The notes: generated by a model from the sequence alone, not told the origin. A DNA stretch of 24,528 nt from Apostichopus californicus (GCA_020650975.1 JAIPMN010016512.1:1-24528); one strand, 5' to 3'. Counted from the first letter of the stretch, positions 11,201 through 21,736 are shown. Made by a program: numbers and translations.

Positions 11201-11958
11201 AACACTGGCAAACGTCAAGTTAATCTTGTAGGAAACAAAGATTCACCAATCCTTGTGAATGGAAAGAAAATTAGGAGGTTACCTTCAGTATTAAAATTGA
11301 TATATATCTTAGGCAACCAAACAGCACATTCTTATCATAACTCTTGTAATGGATGTCTCTATTGGGGGGGGGGTGGGGAGAGGGGACATTAGTGGAATGT
11401 AACAAGGTTAATAATAATAGCAACTAGTTGAATCATTTATTACTTGCCTAATAAAATATTCTTTCCTTTTACCCACAAGTTCAAGCAGGTGGGACAATGT
11501 TAAGTTTAAGCCATCACTTCTCAAGGGGGTGACACCTTTAATGGTGCGAATGATTATTTGCAGATAAGATAAGCTTTTAGTCTGAGTGATATATATCCCT
11601 CTGTGGTGATTAGACCAAAAAAGCTGACCACATACTGAGCTAAATTTATCACAAATGGTTTGGCTCAGATGTTGACTGACATGCCAGATGGAAAGTTTCA
11701 TTTTGTTGTAACAGGGAACTGTTTCAGGATTGATTGAGACTGTCCCCTGAAATATTACATGAGAGCAGGTGTGATGGGGAGTGGGGGTGGGGGATACAAA
11801 TTTGTTACCAATCTTATTTGTGTAATATATCACTCAATAAAAAATGTGGACTTTCAAAAGGGGTCCCTGCAACATGCAGTATTTGTCCTTGGGGGCCCTA
11901 GCTTCTGTTGTTTTGTAGTCCTATGCAACAGAGTGTGTTGTGTACAAGTGCAATTTAA

Positions 11959-12259
11959 ATATACTTTTTCTACGGTGAACTTTGCAAAGAGGGCCATTAT
12001 GTAGGTGAAACAGGTTCCCGGATCCGCTTACGTTTTAAAAAATCTATTCGTGATAAATTTGCAGGATTACGAACATTTCACTCTTCATAGCCATTGTCAC
12101 AATCACCTTAAATGTATTTTAATTGCCTCAAACTTCAAATCGGCTACTGAACATAAGCGTAAAGAAATTGATTGGATCTTTCGTAATAAGTCTCACATCA
12201 ACGGCCTCAACAAAGACTTGGGACCTCTTAACAACTATCAGTTCTACAAACATATGTAA
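11959..12259 (+). mobile_element. Penelope-like element relic: GIY-YIG endonuclease fragment, frameshifted
   Basis: In one frame 11959-12090 reads IYFFYGELCKEGHYVGETGS followed by RIRLRFKKSIRDKF and then a stop at 12088. In the next frame, up to the stop at 12257-12259, it reads CHNHLKCILIASNFKSATEH then KRKEIDWIFRNKSHINGLNK DLG. The order IYxxxCxxC/YVGETG, basic RIRLRF segment, RK(K/R)E-x-WI and GLN-(K/E)-D is that of the C-terminal GIY-YIG endonuclease of Penelope-like retroelements, which nicks target DNA during retrotransposition. The reading frame is broken by at least one frameshift between about 12050 and 12090. No reverse transcriptase was recognised upstream, so this is a 3' truncated-copy remnant. 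It lies in the host gene's orientation. Confidence 0.75.
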
Positions 12260-12399
12260 TCCGTTCTTTGCTCCTTTATCCACTTCCTGTATAGTCATGG
12301 TTTATTTGGATCTAATTCCATCCTTGCAACTTACACTTATCTAGCATCATAACTTCATTCTGTTACATTTTGTACTTGTCATTGGACCACCAAGTATTG

Positions 12400-12430
12400 C
12401 TGACGAAAGTCCAACATATTTTCTAAAACA
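12400..12430 (+). other. Possible decayed hammerhead core downstream of the Penelope-like relic
   Basis: CTGACGA at 12400-12406 matches the first hammerhead core box (CUGANGA), and a CTAAAAC word 16 bases further could be a mutated GAAAC box. It lies about 140 bases after the endonuclease stop, where such motifs sit in Penelope-like elements. No convincing helix II separates the boxes, so it is at best a remnant. Confidence 0.2.
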
Positions 12431-14672
12431 TACTCCTTATTTGTCAATTATGAGTCATATCTTATTTCTCTGGTTTTCTCTAATTACACTAGTAGTTGTC
12501 TATATATATCTATATATTATGCACAGCAGCAAACCTCATCTCTGTGATGAAGTACAGTTAGAAAGAATGAATCCCTTGGGTGAGATTAACGTAAACTACC
12601 TTTTAAGTACTTGCCTGAAACTGAAACTGTGTAATGTTGACTCACTAGCTGTCTCCTGAAAGAATTACCACAAGAAATATTTATAGGCCTGTATCTTGCA
12701 GAAGGAGTTGTTAAGACTCCTGGTATTTTCTGCTGGTTGGTAATAATATCTGTCCAAAGATGTGTTATTGAGTTTGTCAGTTTAATGGATTTGGTTTCCT
12801 CAGGCTTGGAGTGATTAACTGTTTCTCTTAAATATCTTGTCATGTTTTGTTATCATTATAACTATGTAGTGAAAAATACCCTCAACAGTTTTTGCCTTTT
12901 CTTCCTAAATTCCCCCCCCCCCCCACCAAGACTGGCCAAGAAAATAAATTTAACTTTCAATTTTTTAAGGGAAATTAATAATGTGGTTTGAAGCGTTGTT
13001 GGAGCAATTCATTATTTTAAGAGAGGGTGGTGGTCTATTGGGACTTTAATGGCAGTGTTACTTGTGAGTTGGTGATGATTAATGGTAAAAGGAATGGAAA
13101 AAGGAAATTTGATGATAGGGAGTAGGGAGAGGAATTGAGTAAAACTAAAAAAGAATTCCATCTTTTTGGGACAATGGAATTCCTCACTACAGCACCATTT
13201 TCAAGGTGGTAGAGACTTTACAATACTTGGTAACTGTATTTTTGGCTTTGTAGAAGGGGAGTTTAAGCATCTTGAAATCTGAGAAGTTGTCATAGAAAGT
13301 ACCCCCCCCCCCCAAAAAAAAAAAACTGAAGCAAGTTGGTATTGTGTCATAGATGACCAATGTTTTTTTTAGAAAGTATATAGTAATTATGATAGTTCAG
13401 GTCATAACATGTATGTGCATTCAGTATCAATACAAACATGTTAAACTGGTGAATAATGATCAGAATATCATAGTTCATGTTTGCACATCTTTCTTGAACT
13501 TACTACATAATACATTATGTAGATCCAGCTTGGTGAGTGCAAGAATCCTATCGAAATTGGTAGAGTTCAAAGGCCAAATGAAATTATTATTGCCTATCAT
13601 ACAGAAGTAAGGTCAGTCACCTCATGTGAATGTGAATGGAAGTGTAAGCAGATGAACCGAGGATCATTCTTTATCTAATTAGTAGATATTGCTGCTCTCT
13701 ATAGGAAAGGGAGGAGCCTGAAGAATGGCTGGGGAGGGAAGGCAAGAGTGTTGTAGGGGAGGCAGAAAGTTTGGCTCTATAGTGTTGTTGAAGGCCCTTT
13801 TTTTTTTCTTTTTTTTTATATGTCCCTGATCAGTTCTAAATCTATGACTTCATATTGTGTAATATATGACAATAAGAATAATATACCCTTCCCATCCCCA
13901 CCCAATCCCCCACCCCCATGAAAAAAGAGTTCAAAAGTATTTGTAGCGTATAATTAATAAGGTCAAACTAACATTTTGAACATTAAAACTCAAAAGGCTG
14001 TTTTCTTCATAATGTATGGGTGCGATCATATTCAAATTTATATACTTTTGAGGAGAAGATACAGAGCTCTAGGATTTTATATTTATTGTTCAAAGACCTT
14101 CTGTTTCCTTCAACATCATCTTTGAAGGAGATTGCAGATAGCATGAAGAAGCTAGGTTAACTGTTGCTAGAGGGGAGGAGTATCTTTCTGCATATTATTG
14201 ATCAATTATAGATGCATAGAGATATATGAATACATATTAATCTGTACTTCCTGGATACCTTAGGGATTTTTTTACTTTTTTTGTACGTATAGGAAAGGGG
14301 TTCAGTCAGCATTGTGACCAAATTAGCATATCTAGCAATTTTGAGGTCACTATAGATTGCCTAAAACTTTAATGCACTATAAGTAAATTATGACAAGTTT
14401 CAGCACAAAAAGAAATGTCAATACTAAATTACCCACTAAGGCCTGAAGCTACAGCACCTTCATTGGATAGTCCTTGTACTGTCACAGTACTCAATGGATA
14501 TGTCACAGAGGCGAGTGTGAGCAAACCGAGACACATGTGAAATTATATATTTATAGTTGCTGACTGCATGATGTTATTGATGTTTGTGACCAGCTAATTT
14601 ACACTCATTGAATATCTACTACTTCTATATCTACTACTTTACACTTACTGTTATCTTACTACTGAAGAATTG

Positions 14673-14758
14673 TATATATTACTATGGACTAGGGCCAGAA
14701 CTATATATTACTATGGACTAGGGCCAGAACTATATGTTACTATGGACTAGGGTCAAAC
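14673..14758 (+). repeat. 29-bp minisatellite, three copies
   Basis: Units start at 14673, 14702 and 14731. Each contains TATTACTATGGACTAGGGCC or a one- to two-base variant. The first two units are identical; the third has changed bases and is one base short. Confidence 0.9.
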
Positions 14759-15180
14759 ATGGACCATAAAGGAAGTTACTCTGTTGTCTTGTTTACACTC
14801 TCTCCTAAGAAGTAGAGGCAAGGGTTACTGACAAACAACACTGTGACATCACCAATAACATCATAATCATCATTGCTTTCTTGGTAGAGATTTTATCTGT
14901 GGATAGATATTATATGCACAGACAGGTGTAAAGTTTCTGTTGTGTAGAGTTATTCTGGAGGTCAAAGTTTAATTGTTCTTCTGGGACTCAGCAGTTGGAA
15001 AGGTATATAACTATGATGCATTATGATTAGAATAGTGAACTGCAGGAGCCGTGAACATTTCAATCAGACTTGGATCCCCCTCCCCTCCCCCACACACACA
15101 TTGTTAGGCTAGTAAATATAAACTTGTCTTTCTGGGAAGTGTGGTGTAGTCTGAGGACTTCCTATCTGTGTTTCCAGCAA

Positions 15181-15360
15181 AGCTATTGTACTGGTGAACT
15201 TGAGGTTACAAGGGAAAGCTATTGTACTGGTGAACTTGAGGTTACGAGGGAAAGCTATTGTACTGGTGAACTTAAGGTTACAAGGGAAAGCTATTGTACT
15301 GGTGAACTTAAGGTTACAAGGGAAAGCTATTGTACTGGTGAACTTGAGGTTATGAGGGAA
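15181..15360 (+). repeat. 36-bp minisatellite, five copies
   Basis: Units of exactly 36 bases start at 15181, 15217, 15253, 15289 and 15325. Each begins AGCTATTGTACTGGTGAACT and ends GAGGTTA(C/T)(A/G)AGGGAA. Only a few substitutions separate them, and no indels. Because 36 is divisible by three, both strands stay open through the array (SYCTGELEVTRE on +, TSTIAFPCNLKF on -). No splice context or similarity supports coding. Confidence 0.92.
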
Positions 15361-16700
15361 GTGATAGATGTCTGTCAAATACTCTCTGTCATTGTATTAA
15401 CACATAGCATAGTAACTAGCATTTAAACCCTGATTGCAAGTAGTTGTCATCACAAAAACAAGTCACAATTTTGAAAGCCACTTACTTAAACAAAGAAATG
15501 CCAGTGCATAAAGATCTAGTTGACTAAAATCATATTCCCACTCACATATATTTCCTTCAATTAATACAAAAGCATCACTCTAATTTGCACTGGCAGATAA
15601 CTGCCTGTCCCGTGTCCATGTTCTTTCTACTGGCAAACAGCGAAATCCACTGGCATTTAGCCAGTAAATTTATAGCCTGATTTTATGAGGCCTGCTTACA
15701 ATTTTCATGTACAGTATAAGCTCTTCATATATGGATTTTGGTTGAAGTGTTGCATGGTTGTAAAACCTAAGTACTGTCATGAAATGCAATAAGTATGAAA
15801 TGGCTCTTACACCTCAATCTTGTACTTAGGATTTCTTTATACTGCAGATCAGAAACTGCATAAGGAATGGGCCAGCATTAGATGTTAAAAAACTAATACA
15901 TTTGCAAACAGTAGTGAATTTTGTAATAGTGAAAAACTGTCAATAATATTCTGTGATGTGTACAGTTAGTTCATTAATTATAATGCAGTTTGTAATATTG
16001 ACAAACATACCTCACCAAAATGAAAATATTTTGGAGGTATGGGCAAAAAAGTATGAGATTTTACATATTATCCTTGAATCAAGCAGAACATTGAGTACTG
16101 TTTGCAAGAAAGAATCCTTTTTGAACAGAGAGGATGACATTCTCAGGCTGGTCTGCATTATTACTAATTTAAGCAAAAAATGCAATAACTAGTCCTTTCC
16201 TCGGTAAAAAGGCCCAGGTAATAAGTTTAGTTTGAAATTGTTTTATAATATTCACCTATAACAGACCATTTTAGGCTGATGATCACTCACATGTTTCAGA
16301 GGACTTGAAATTCTGGGAAACTTTGTAAATTAACTACTTAGACTCGATTGATGTCTTCTAGATGAGTTGCTATTCAACAGCAAGTTCTAATTTATTCCAG
16401 TCTTAAATCAGCATTTAGTTTACTGGCAAGAACCTTATAAGAACTTGAAATAAAATGCATTTACATGCATGTTAATTGCCATGATTCTCAAATATATACT
16501 TTCTTTGCCCAATCAAAGCAAATTTGTTTTTGCTGTATCAACAACCTTTTTTTGTGCCTCTTGAGTCGAGCCTTTATAATTTATATGTTTACTATGGGCC
16601 CCTTTTACTGACTTTATTCTTCTCATGTATTAGTGAGAATGCTACTATGGAACGCCAAAACCGACAAAAATGCATTTAAACAAATTATGTAAACCTAAGT

Positions 16701-17505
16701 CATTATGTGAATACAAAGTTATTGCCACATAATGACCAAGAACAATTTAAGTCCTTATGTGGCACTAATAACACCTCCACATAATGACCAAGAACATTTA
16801 ACTTATCATGCGATCCTAACACTGCCACATAATGACCGCCAATACCGACAATATTCACAAGTCCTTATGTGGGCATCTCGCATGTCGCCACATAAGGACT
16901 AAGCAGTTCGTTAGTCCTTATGTGACGATTCGAGTATCCACATAAGAACCAACGGACGGCGTTAGTCCTTATGTGGCGATATGAGAGTATCCACATAATG
17001 ACCAACGAACTGCGTTGGTCCTTATGTGGCCATATCAGAGTATCCACATAATGACCAACGAACTGCGTTAGTCCTTATGTGGCGATATGAGAGTATCCAC
17101 ATAAGGACCAACGACCGCGTTAGTCCTTATGTGGCGTTATGAGAGTATCCACATAATGACCAACGAACTGCGTTGGTCCTTATGTGGCGATATGAGAGTA
17201 TCCACATAAGGACCAACGACCGCGTTAGTCATTATGTGGCGATATGAGAGTATCCACATAATGACCAAAGAACTGCGTTGGTCTTTATGTGGCGATATGA
17301 GAGTATCCACATAATGATCAACGAACTGCGTTAGTCCTTATGTGGCGATATGAGAGTATCCACATAAGGACCAACGAATTGCGTTAGTCCTTATGTGGCG
17401 ATAAGAGAGTATAGAACATCATGATCAACGAACTGCGTTAGTCCTTATGTAGCGATATCAGAGTATCCACATAAGTACCAACGAACTGCTTTAGTCCTTA
17501 TGTGG
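16701..17505. repeat. Palindromic minisatellite, ~53-bp units, about 16 copies
   Basis: Left arms CCTTATGTGG start at 16863, 16916, 16967, 17020, 17073, 17125, 17178, 17230, 17283, 17336, 17389, 17443 and 17496, a spacing of 51-54 bases. Three more diverged units lie upstream, at 16701, 16753 and about 16801. Each unit also has a right arm CCACATAAKGACC. Across unit borders, CCACATAAKGACCAACG and CGTTRGTCCTTATGTGG pair over up to 17 bp with a loop of about 4-5 bases. Within a unit, GTGG-c-GATA and TATC-CAC extend a second stem. Almost every base is therefore in an inverted repeat. The last unit stops abruptly at about 17505. No terminal inverted repeat or target duplication of a host element was found. 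Confidence 0.93.
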
Positions 17506-18835
17506 TGATAACGTTCATATACATAGTTTTCAAGCCTTTTATTCTGCCTCTCTGAAACAGTATAAAACCAGGCAAACAAAATGTACTGTACGTGTGCAAA
17601 ATATGAGGAGGGATGATAAATCCATGTTATTCTTTCATGTTTGGCAATCCATGTTAGGCTTCCATTCTTTTTGTTTGAGAGAATGTTTTGCGTTTTGTTT
17701 GTAATTCTCAAATCCCACCCACTGGCTTCAGTTATAACTGAAGTCTGTACTACAGCTGTAGCATACTGCATGGGCAATATTGATCTCTGACCGCAGACTC
17801 CGCTCTCTGAATCTGCCATTCTCTGGGAATTACTTACACAGCTGTTTATCCCTAAATTGAAGTTTGGGGTTATTGCGAGCAGCAAGAATTTTTCCATGTA
17901 GGTGTCTGACAATATTTTCGACATTGAAAAATTGAGCTGCTTTACAACAAAATGGGTCTTACAAAAGATGTTGTGAATATATATATTAGCAGAAAGGTGT
18001 AGCTAGACTTAGTTTTTTAGGGGGTGGCCAAATGCTTTTCTTGTAGGCCGAACCTTTTTGCTAATAGAGAAAATATTTTTCTGACAACTTTGAAAATATC
18101 TTGTGGATTAAGCCCTTCCCCTTCCCATGGCTATGTCACTGTTCACAAGCATAGAGCTGCATCAAACAGCCCAAATTCCTCTTTATATAAAATCTATCTA
18201 TCATATTTAAAAGCTCTGAAAGCCTCAAATAACTATATGATATATGATACATACATATTCACATATGATATTTCGCAACCCTTTCATCTACTCAACAGAA
18301 CTTGCTGTACATTAACAACTATAGGTATCTTTTCAATACTGTAGCTATAGCTGGGACAGGTTTTAACTGAACTGATAGCACATTTATGATAATCCTCTCT
18401 AATCTTTGTACTTTGACTGAATATGAGATTTTATAGTATCACATTTCACATCCCACAAAATATATCGAGAGATGACAAGAGGTTCATAAAGTGCCATTCC
18501 TAGTTATATAAAACTTAAGAGAGCCTGATTGCCGTCCTCACAGGACGCAATTTTGAAGGCAAAGGAAAGGAAATGTAAATTTTTGTTTTGTAAGAAGTTT
18601 TCTTCATCTTAATGAGTTGTTAAGGTAATTAACGACAAAGCTAAGCAGCTTGTCTACTGTGATGATGTCATTCACCCTGCTGTTGCTAGGTTCATTTATG
18701 TAAATTATCAGCCTTTATCAAATTTGTTGTCGAAACAGATAAATATGATTTTGCAATATTTTGTTTAACAATTGTTTTTCACTATGACTACAATAACCCT
18801 CTATGTATTGTGTTTTTTCTTCTTTTATCTTTCAG

Positions 18836-19034
18836 GGTGAAAGGCTTAGCCATGCTGTTGGATGTGCCTTTGCAGCCTGCTTAGAGAGGAAGCAACAGCG
18901 AGACAAACTCTGTGGAGTCAAAGTAGAGTTTGATGTCAATAAAACAAGCTTCACCCGGCAAGGCTCTTTCAAGCAAACAACCATGACCGAGCAACTTGAG
19001 GAGGAAGCTCAGAAAGAAAACAATGAGTTAACGA
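18836..19034 (+). CDS. numb: Numb exon B: C-terminal part of PTB domain
   Basis: A 199-base exon, phase 0 in and phase 1 out, between acceptor tttatctttcag and donor gtgaga. It starts [19 protein letters not shown], the C-terminal helix of the Numb PTB domain, then [34 protein letters not shown] and an acidic [13 protein letters not shown] tail. The block FTRxGSFxxTTxTEQ is Numb-specific. I chose the donor at 19035: it leaves one base that combines with exon C to give Asn and keeps frame, whereas GTTAAC at 19027 would break it. Without splicing the frame runs a few codons further to a stop at 19049, which would truncate the protein, so retention here would be disruptive. Confidence 0.95.
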
Positions 19035-19174
19035 GTGAGAAATTATATTAATTAATCATTACAATTTATTTGTTTAGGAAGAGTAGTATCTAGCTATGGA
19101 TTATTGTCAGCTGAAATTTTTCTTCAGACTTACCTAAAATAAATAAATGCAGTGGTTTTTCAATCGAAAGTGGG

Positions 19175-19194
19175 TTTTTTTTTGGGGGGGGGGG
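19175..19194 (+). repeat. T9G11 compound homopolymer
   Basis: Nine T followed by eleven G. The same T9G11 composition recurs at 22496-22515, and a C12A12 tract lies at 13302-13325. G11 could form a G-quadruplex-like structure and is a common site of length error. Confidence 0.9.
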
Positions 19195-19659
19195 CATGAA
19201 ATATATTCAACCATTCACCCAGAATGCTAAAGAAATAATTGCAATGTATTCGGACTTTGAAATCTACAAATTATTTTTCAATGTGTTTGAGTTGAGTAGT
19301 TAATTAGCATAGTCACAGAATGACCACAAAAACTACTAAGAGTAATGTATTGTAATTCATCAGATACTTATGCAAAGCTAGATTCTGTCAAGATGTGTGT
19401 TACTGCAGATGCTGTTGACCTTGGCTATGAAGTGTTGACATTTACTTGGAAAAGTGAAAAGATTATCAGATGTTGAACATCTGTGAGTGCTCTCCAGCCA
19501 CGATATATATACTTTGTGCTGGTGTAATTAGAATATGGCCTACCTTGCAAAGACAGCTCTGAAGCTTGTTTACAAGTCCACATTCTGATGAAGAAAGGAG
19601 GAACAACAAATAACTGGTAGTAACAGATTCCAGTTAATTTACTGTATTGCTTTCAATAA

Positions 19660-20065
19660 ATTGTGACACTGTGATAAAGTTGCATGGGATAAGATTGCAT
19701 GTAAACATTGCTCTCAATGTTATGACAATTAAACAACATTGTATGTAGATAACATTACATTAACATGCTTGCAGTGTTGTTTCACTGTGATAACATTGTA
19801 TGTGATACACTCAATGTTATGACATAAAGCAACGTTGTAATCAATAACAAAACAATTGAAATGTGCTCGCGGAATTGTGACCATGTGATAATATAAATGT
19901 GATAACATTTCATAGCATTGCCTTTAGTGTAGTGACCATGGTAAACATTCTGTTGTGATGACATTACAAAGCACTGCTCTCAGTATTGTGACATTGGTAA
20001 CATTTTACAGGATAACATGAATTATGTAACTTTGTTCTCAGTGTGGTGATAAGATTGCAAAAACT
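19660..20065 (+). repeat. Degenerate GATAACATT/ATGTTATGACA repeat region
   Basis: The words GTGATAACATT, CTCAATGTTATGACA, CAGTATTGTGACATT and GATAAGATTGCA recur at irregular spacing (for example CTCAATGTTATGACA near 19712 and 19808). It looks like a decayed tandem array with units of roughly 50-100 bases. No sharp unit can be defined by eye. Confidence 0.55.
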
Positions 20066-20303
20066 CTAGGATTTCACAACTTTGGTGTAATCATTTGGTT
20101 GTAAACTTTTCAAACGTTGTTATAATTTTAGCATATTTTAAGCAGCTCTCCTGTGTTTTGGTCGATATATTTTATCGAGTTTATCAAGATTAGCCCAGAT
20201 CAAGTTTTAGGAATGCTCCTACGGTTTTTACCACGTGATCGTAACTATGGCTATTATAAATGGTTTTACTTCTGGGAATTTTTTTTGTCATCATTTTAGT
20301 ACT

Positions 20304-20327
20304 AGATAGACAGACAGACAGATAGAT
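20304..20327 (+). repeat. GACA/GATA microsatellite
   Basis: The tract is GATAGACAGACAGACAGATA. It is followed by GTATTTATTTCGTCCATAAA, which may be the reverse-complement tail of a retroposon whose 3' end is the tetranucleotide repeat. That interpretation is tentative. Confidence 0.7.
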
Positions 20328-20931
20328 GTATTTATTTCGTCCATAAAAATATGGAAATCTGTCCATATCACCAATCACAAACCATGTTTCTTCTTATATG
20401 CTAGTGAAGCTAATGAAGAGCGGTTTTGTGGGATTTTGGTATAGATCTCAGGAGGATCCAATATTGGCTAGAAGGCCATTATAAGAATGAGTCTCCATGG
20501 CAACTCTTTCATTAAGTCGAATATTTCTTTGAACAAGATGATTGCCTCCTGTTCGATATAGATTTTATAAAGTCCTGAAGATATTTCACAAAAATTTTCT
20601 GTAGTTTTGCGGAGAGAATGTTCTTGCTTTATTACATTATTCATATACATGCGTAAGAAGTTTGAATTTTAATAATAATTCATAATGTGTGAGGCAGAAC
20701 TGGGGCAGAATTAATACTAGGTCAATCGTCTATATTATGTATATATATTCAGCCATCAATGTGACCGAATTGTGTGGACTGGTTTTGCCTGAATTTTATG
20801 AAGATATATGCTAGTGATGTCTATAAACGTCCATAAATAGAAACCTGATCACTTTCACTAGATGAGAATTGCCCTTGGAATTGTGTGATCGAGCATTTCA
20901 TGATTTTTGCCGAATTTTTCTCGTCAGCTCG

Positions 20932-21441
20932 CTAGCGCTGGTGTGGCACACTTTTTTTTATCTGTGAGAGGTCAAAGGTAGAACAACAATACCTTTGCCA
21001 ATCACTTGTTGGCAATGAATAACCAAAAGTGCTCATTATTTTCTTTGAACATGGAAGAAAATTTTGTCTAGTGAATTCTTTCTTTGAACTTTTGAAGAAA
21101 AAATGAGTCAAATGAAGTACGTCTGATTTATTGTTAAGTGACAAATGGTTGTGAAAAGTATCCATCCAAAAACGTTTGAGTTTAAATATGAGAATGAACA
21201 ATGTGAGAAGGGTTGGGTCAGAGTCAGTATCTATACAATGTCCATGTCTACTCTGTGCTACATTTCTGTTACAGTTCCAAAGAAAGTTGGCAATTAAAAT
21301 GGTTACATATTTTTTTCTCCATGACACCAGACGTACTTCCATCGAAGGGAGTTCCTTCAAACGCAGGGCAGCATCAGTAAACATACATGAAAAGAACAGA
21401 AAATATTTAGATATGAGTCTTAGGGAATTTGTTAGTGTCAT
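20932..21441 (-). other. Unrecognised 169-codon open frame, probably non-coding
   Basis: The longest uninterrupted frame in the window, on the strand opposite to numb and ending 82 bases before exon C. The translation is rich in Leu, Ser, Phe and Lys and carries no domain, signal peptide or clear membrane segment that I recognise. A frame of this length in AT-rich DNA is somewhat unusual but can occur by chance among thousands of candidate frames. It might be a decayed mobile-element frame. I do not call it a gene. Confidence 0.15.
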
Positions 21442-21523
21442 TTAATACAGAGGTTATATATATTTATGCTTTCAATGGTTTTCTTTTCACTTCCGTCATC
21501 CTTTTATAAATCCGTAGTTTCAG

Positions 21524-21736
21524 ATGACGAAGCCTCTCCGCCCAAACCTGTAGTCAACCCCTATGCCCTTCCAAGACGTCATGCTACCGATGCCATGCTA
21601 GAGAGGCAGGGATCATTTAGGGGTTTCTCTGTTCTCAACAACAACACACCTTTCAAACGAAACCTTTCACTCAGACTTAACGAACTGCCTTCAACGTTAC
21701 AGAGACAGAACCAAGCCCTGGAAACTGTGCCTGACA
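21524..21736 (+). CDS. numb: Numb exon C: post-PTB region with two conserved phosphorylation sites
   Basis: A 213-base exon, phase 1 at both ends, from acceptor tagtttcag to donor gtaagt. After the split Asn codon it reads DEASPPKPVVNPYALPRRH, ATDAMLERQGSFRGFSVLN, NNTPFKRNLSLRLNELPSTL and QRQNQALETVPD. RQGSFRGF (Ser codon 21613-21615) and KRNLSLRLNELPST (Ser codon 21667-21669) match the two serines of mammalian Numb phosphorylated by atypical PKC and CaM kinases, which release Numb from the membrane and create 14-3-3 sites. These give a built-in regulatory switch. An alternative donor GTAAAG four bases downstream (21741) would shift frame, so it was rejected. Confidence 0.95.

Larger units (their letters stand above)
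4951..18835 (+). other. numb: 13.9-kb intron splitting the Numb PTB domain
   Basis: The intron runs from donor gtaaga after exon A to acceptor tttatctttcag before exon B, phase 0. I recognised no host exon inside. It carries the repeats listed separately: copy B at 5845-6033, a 63-bp duplication near 6923, the hAT-like MITE at 7293-7629, the pyrimidine satellite at 8398-8757, GGTGACC copies at 9481 and 11138, the Penelope-like relic at 11959-12259, minisatellites at 14673 and 15181, and the palindromic array at 16701-17505. Stretches 5000-5840, 6040-6900, 9560-11100, 12430-14670, 15370-16690 and 17510-18830 otherwise show only AT-rich unremarkable sequence with homopolymer runs (G10 at 11364, C13 at 12912, C12A12 at 13302). 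Confidence 0.85.
19035..21523 (+). other. numb: Intron between numb exons B and C (2.5 kb)
   Basis: The intron runs from donor gtgaga to acceptor ccgtagtttcag, phase 1. It contains a T9G11 homopolymer junction at 19175-19194, a degenerate GATAACATT-type repeat at 19660-20065, a GACA/GATA microsatellite at 20304-20327, and a 169-codon minus-strand open frame at 20932-21441 without recognisable similarity. I see no additional host exon. Confidence 0.85.

Noticed and set aside
11408-11833. 141-codon minus-strand open frame upstream of the Penelope-like relic
   Set aside because: I checked for reverse transcriptase or endonuclease motifs and saw none; the relic is on the other strand.
16701-17505. 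CRISPR array interpretation of the regular ~53-bp repeats
   Set aside because: The intervals between repeat arms are themselves conserved rather than unique spacers, and the context is an animal intron.
17445-17924. 159-codon minus-strand open frame
   Set aside because: Its C-terminal end is translated palindromic repeat and the rest has no recognisable similarity; chance frame.
19035-19051. Exon B ending at the in-frame stop at 19049-19051 as a gene terminus
   Set aside because: A good donor at 19035 joins in phase to exon C, which carries clear downstream Numb sequence.
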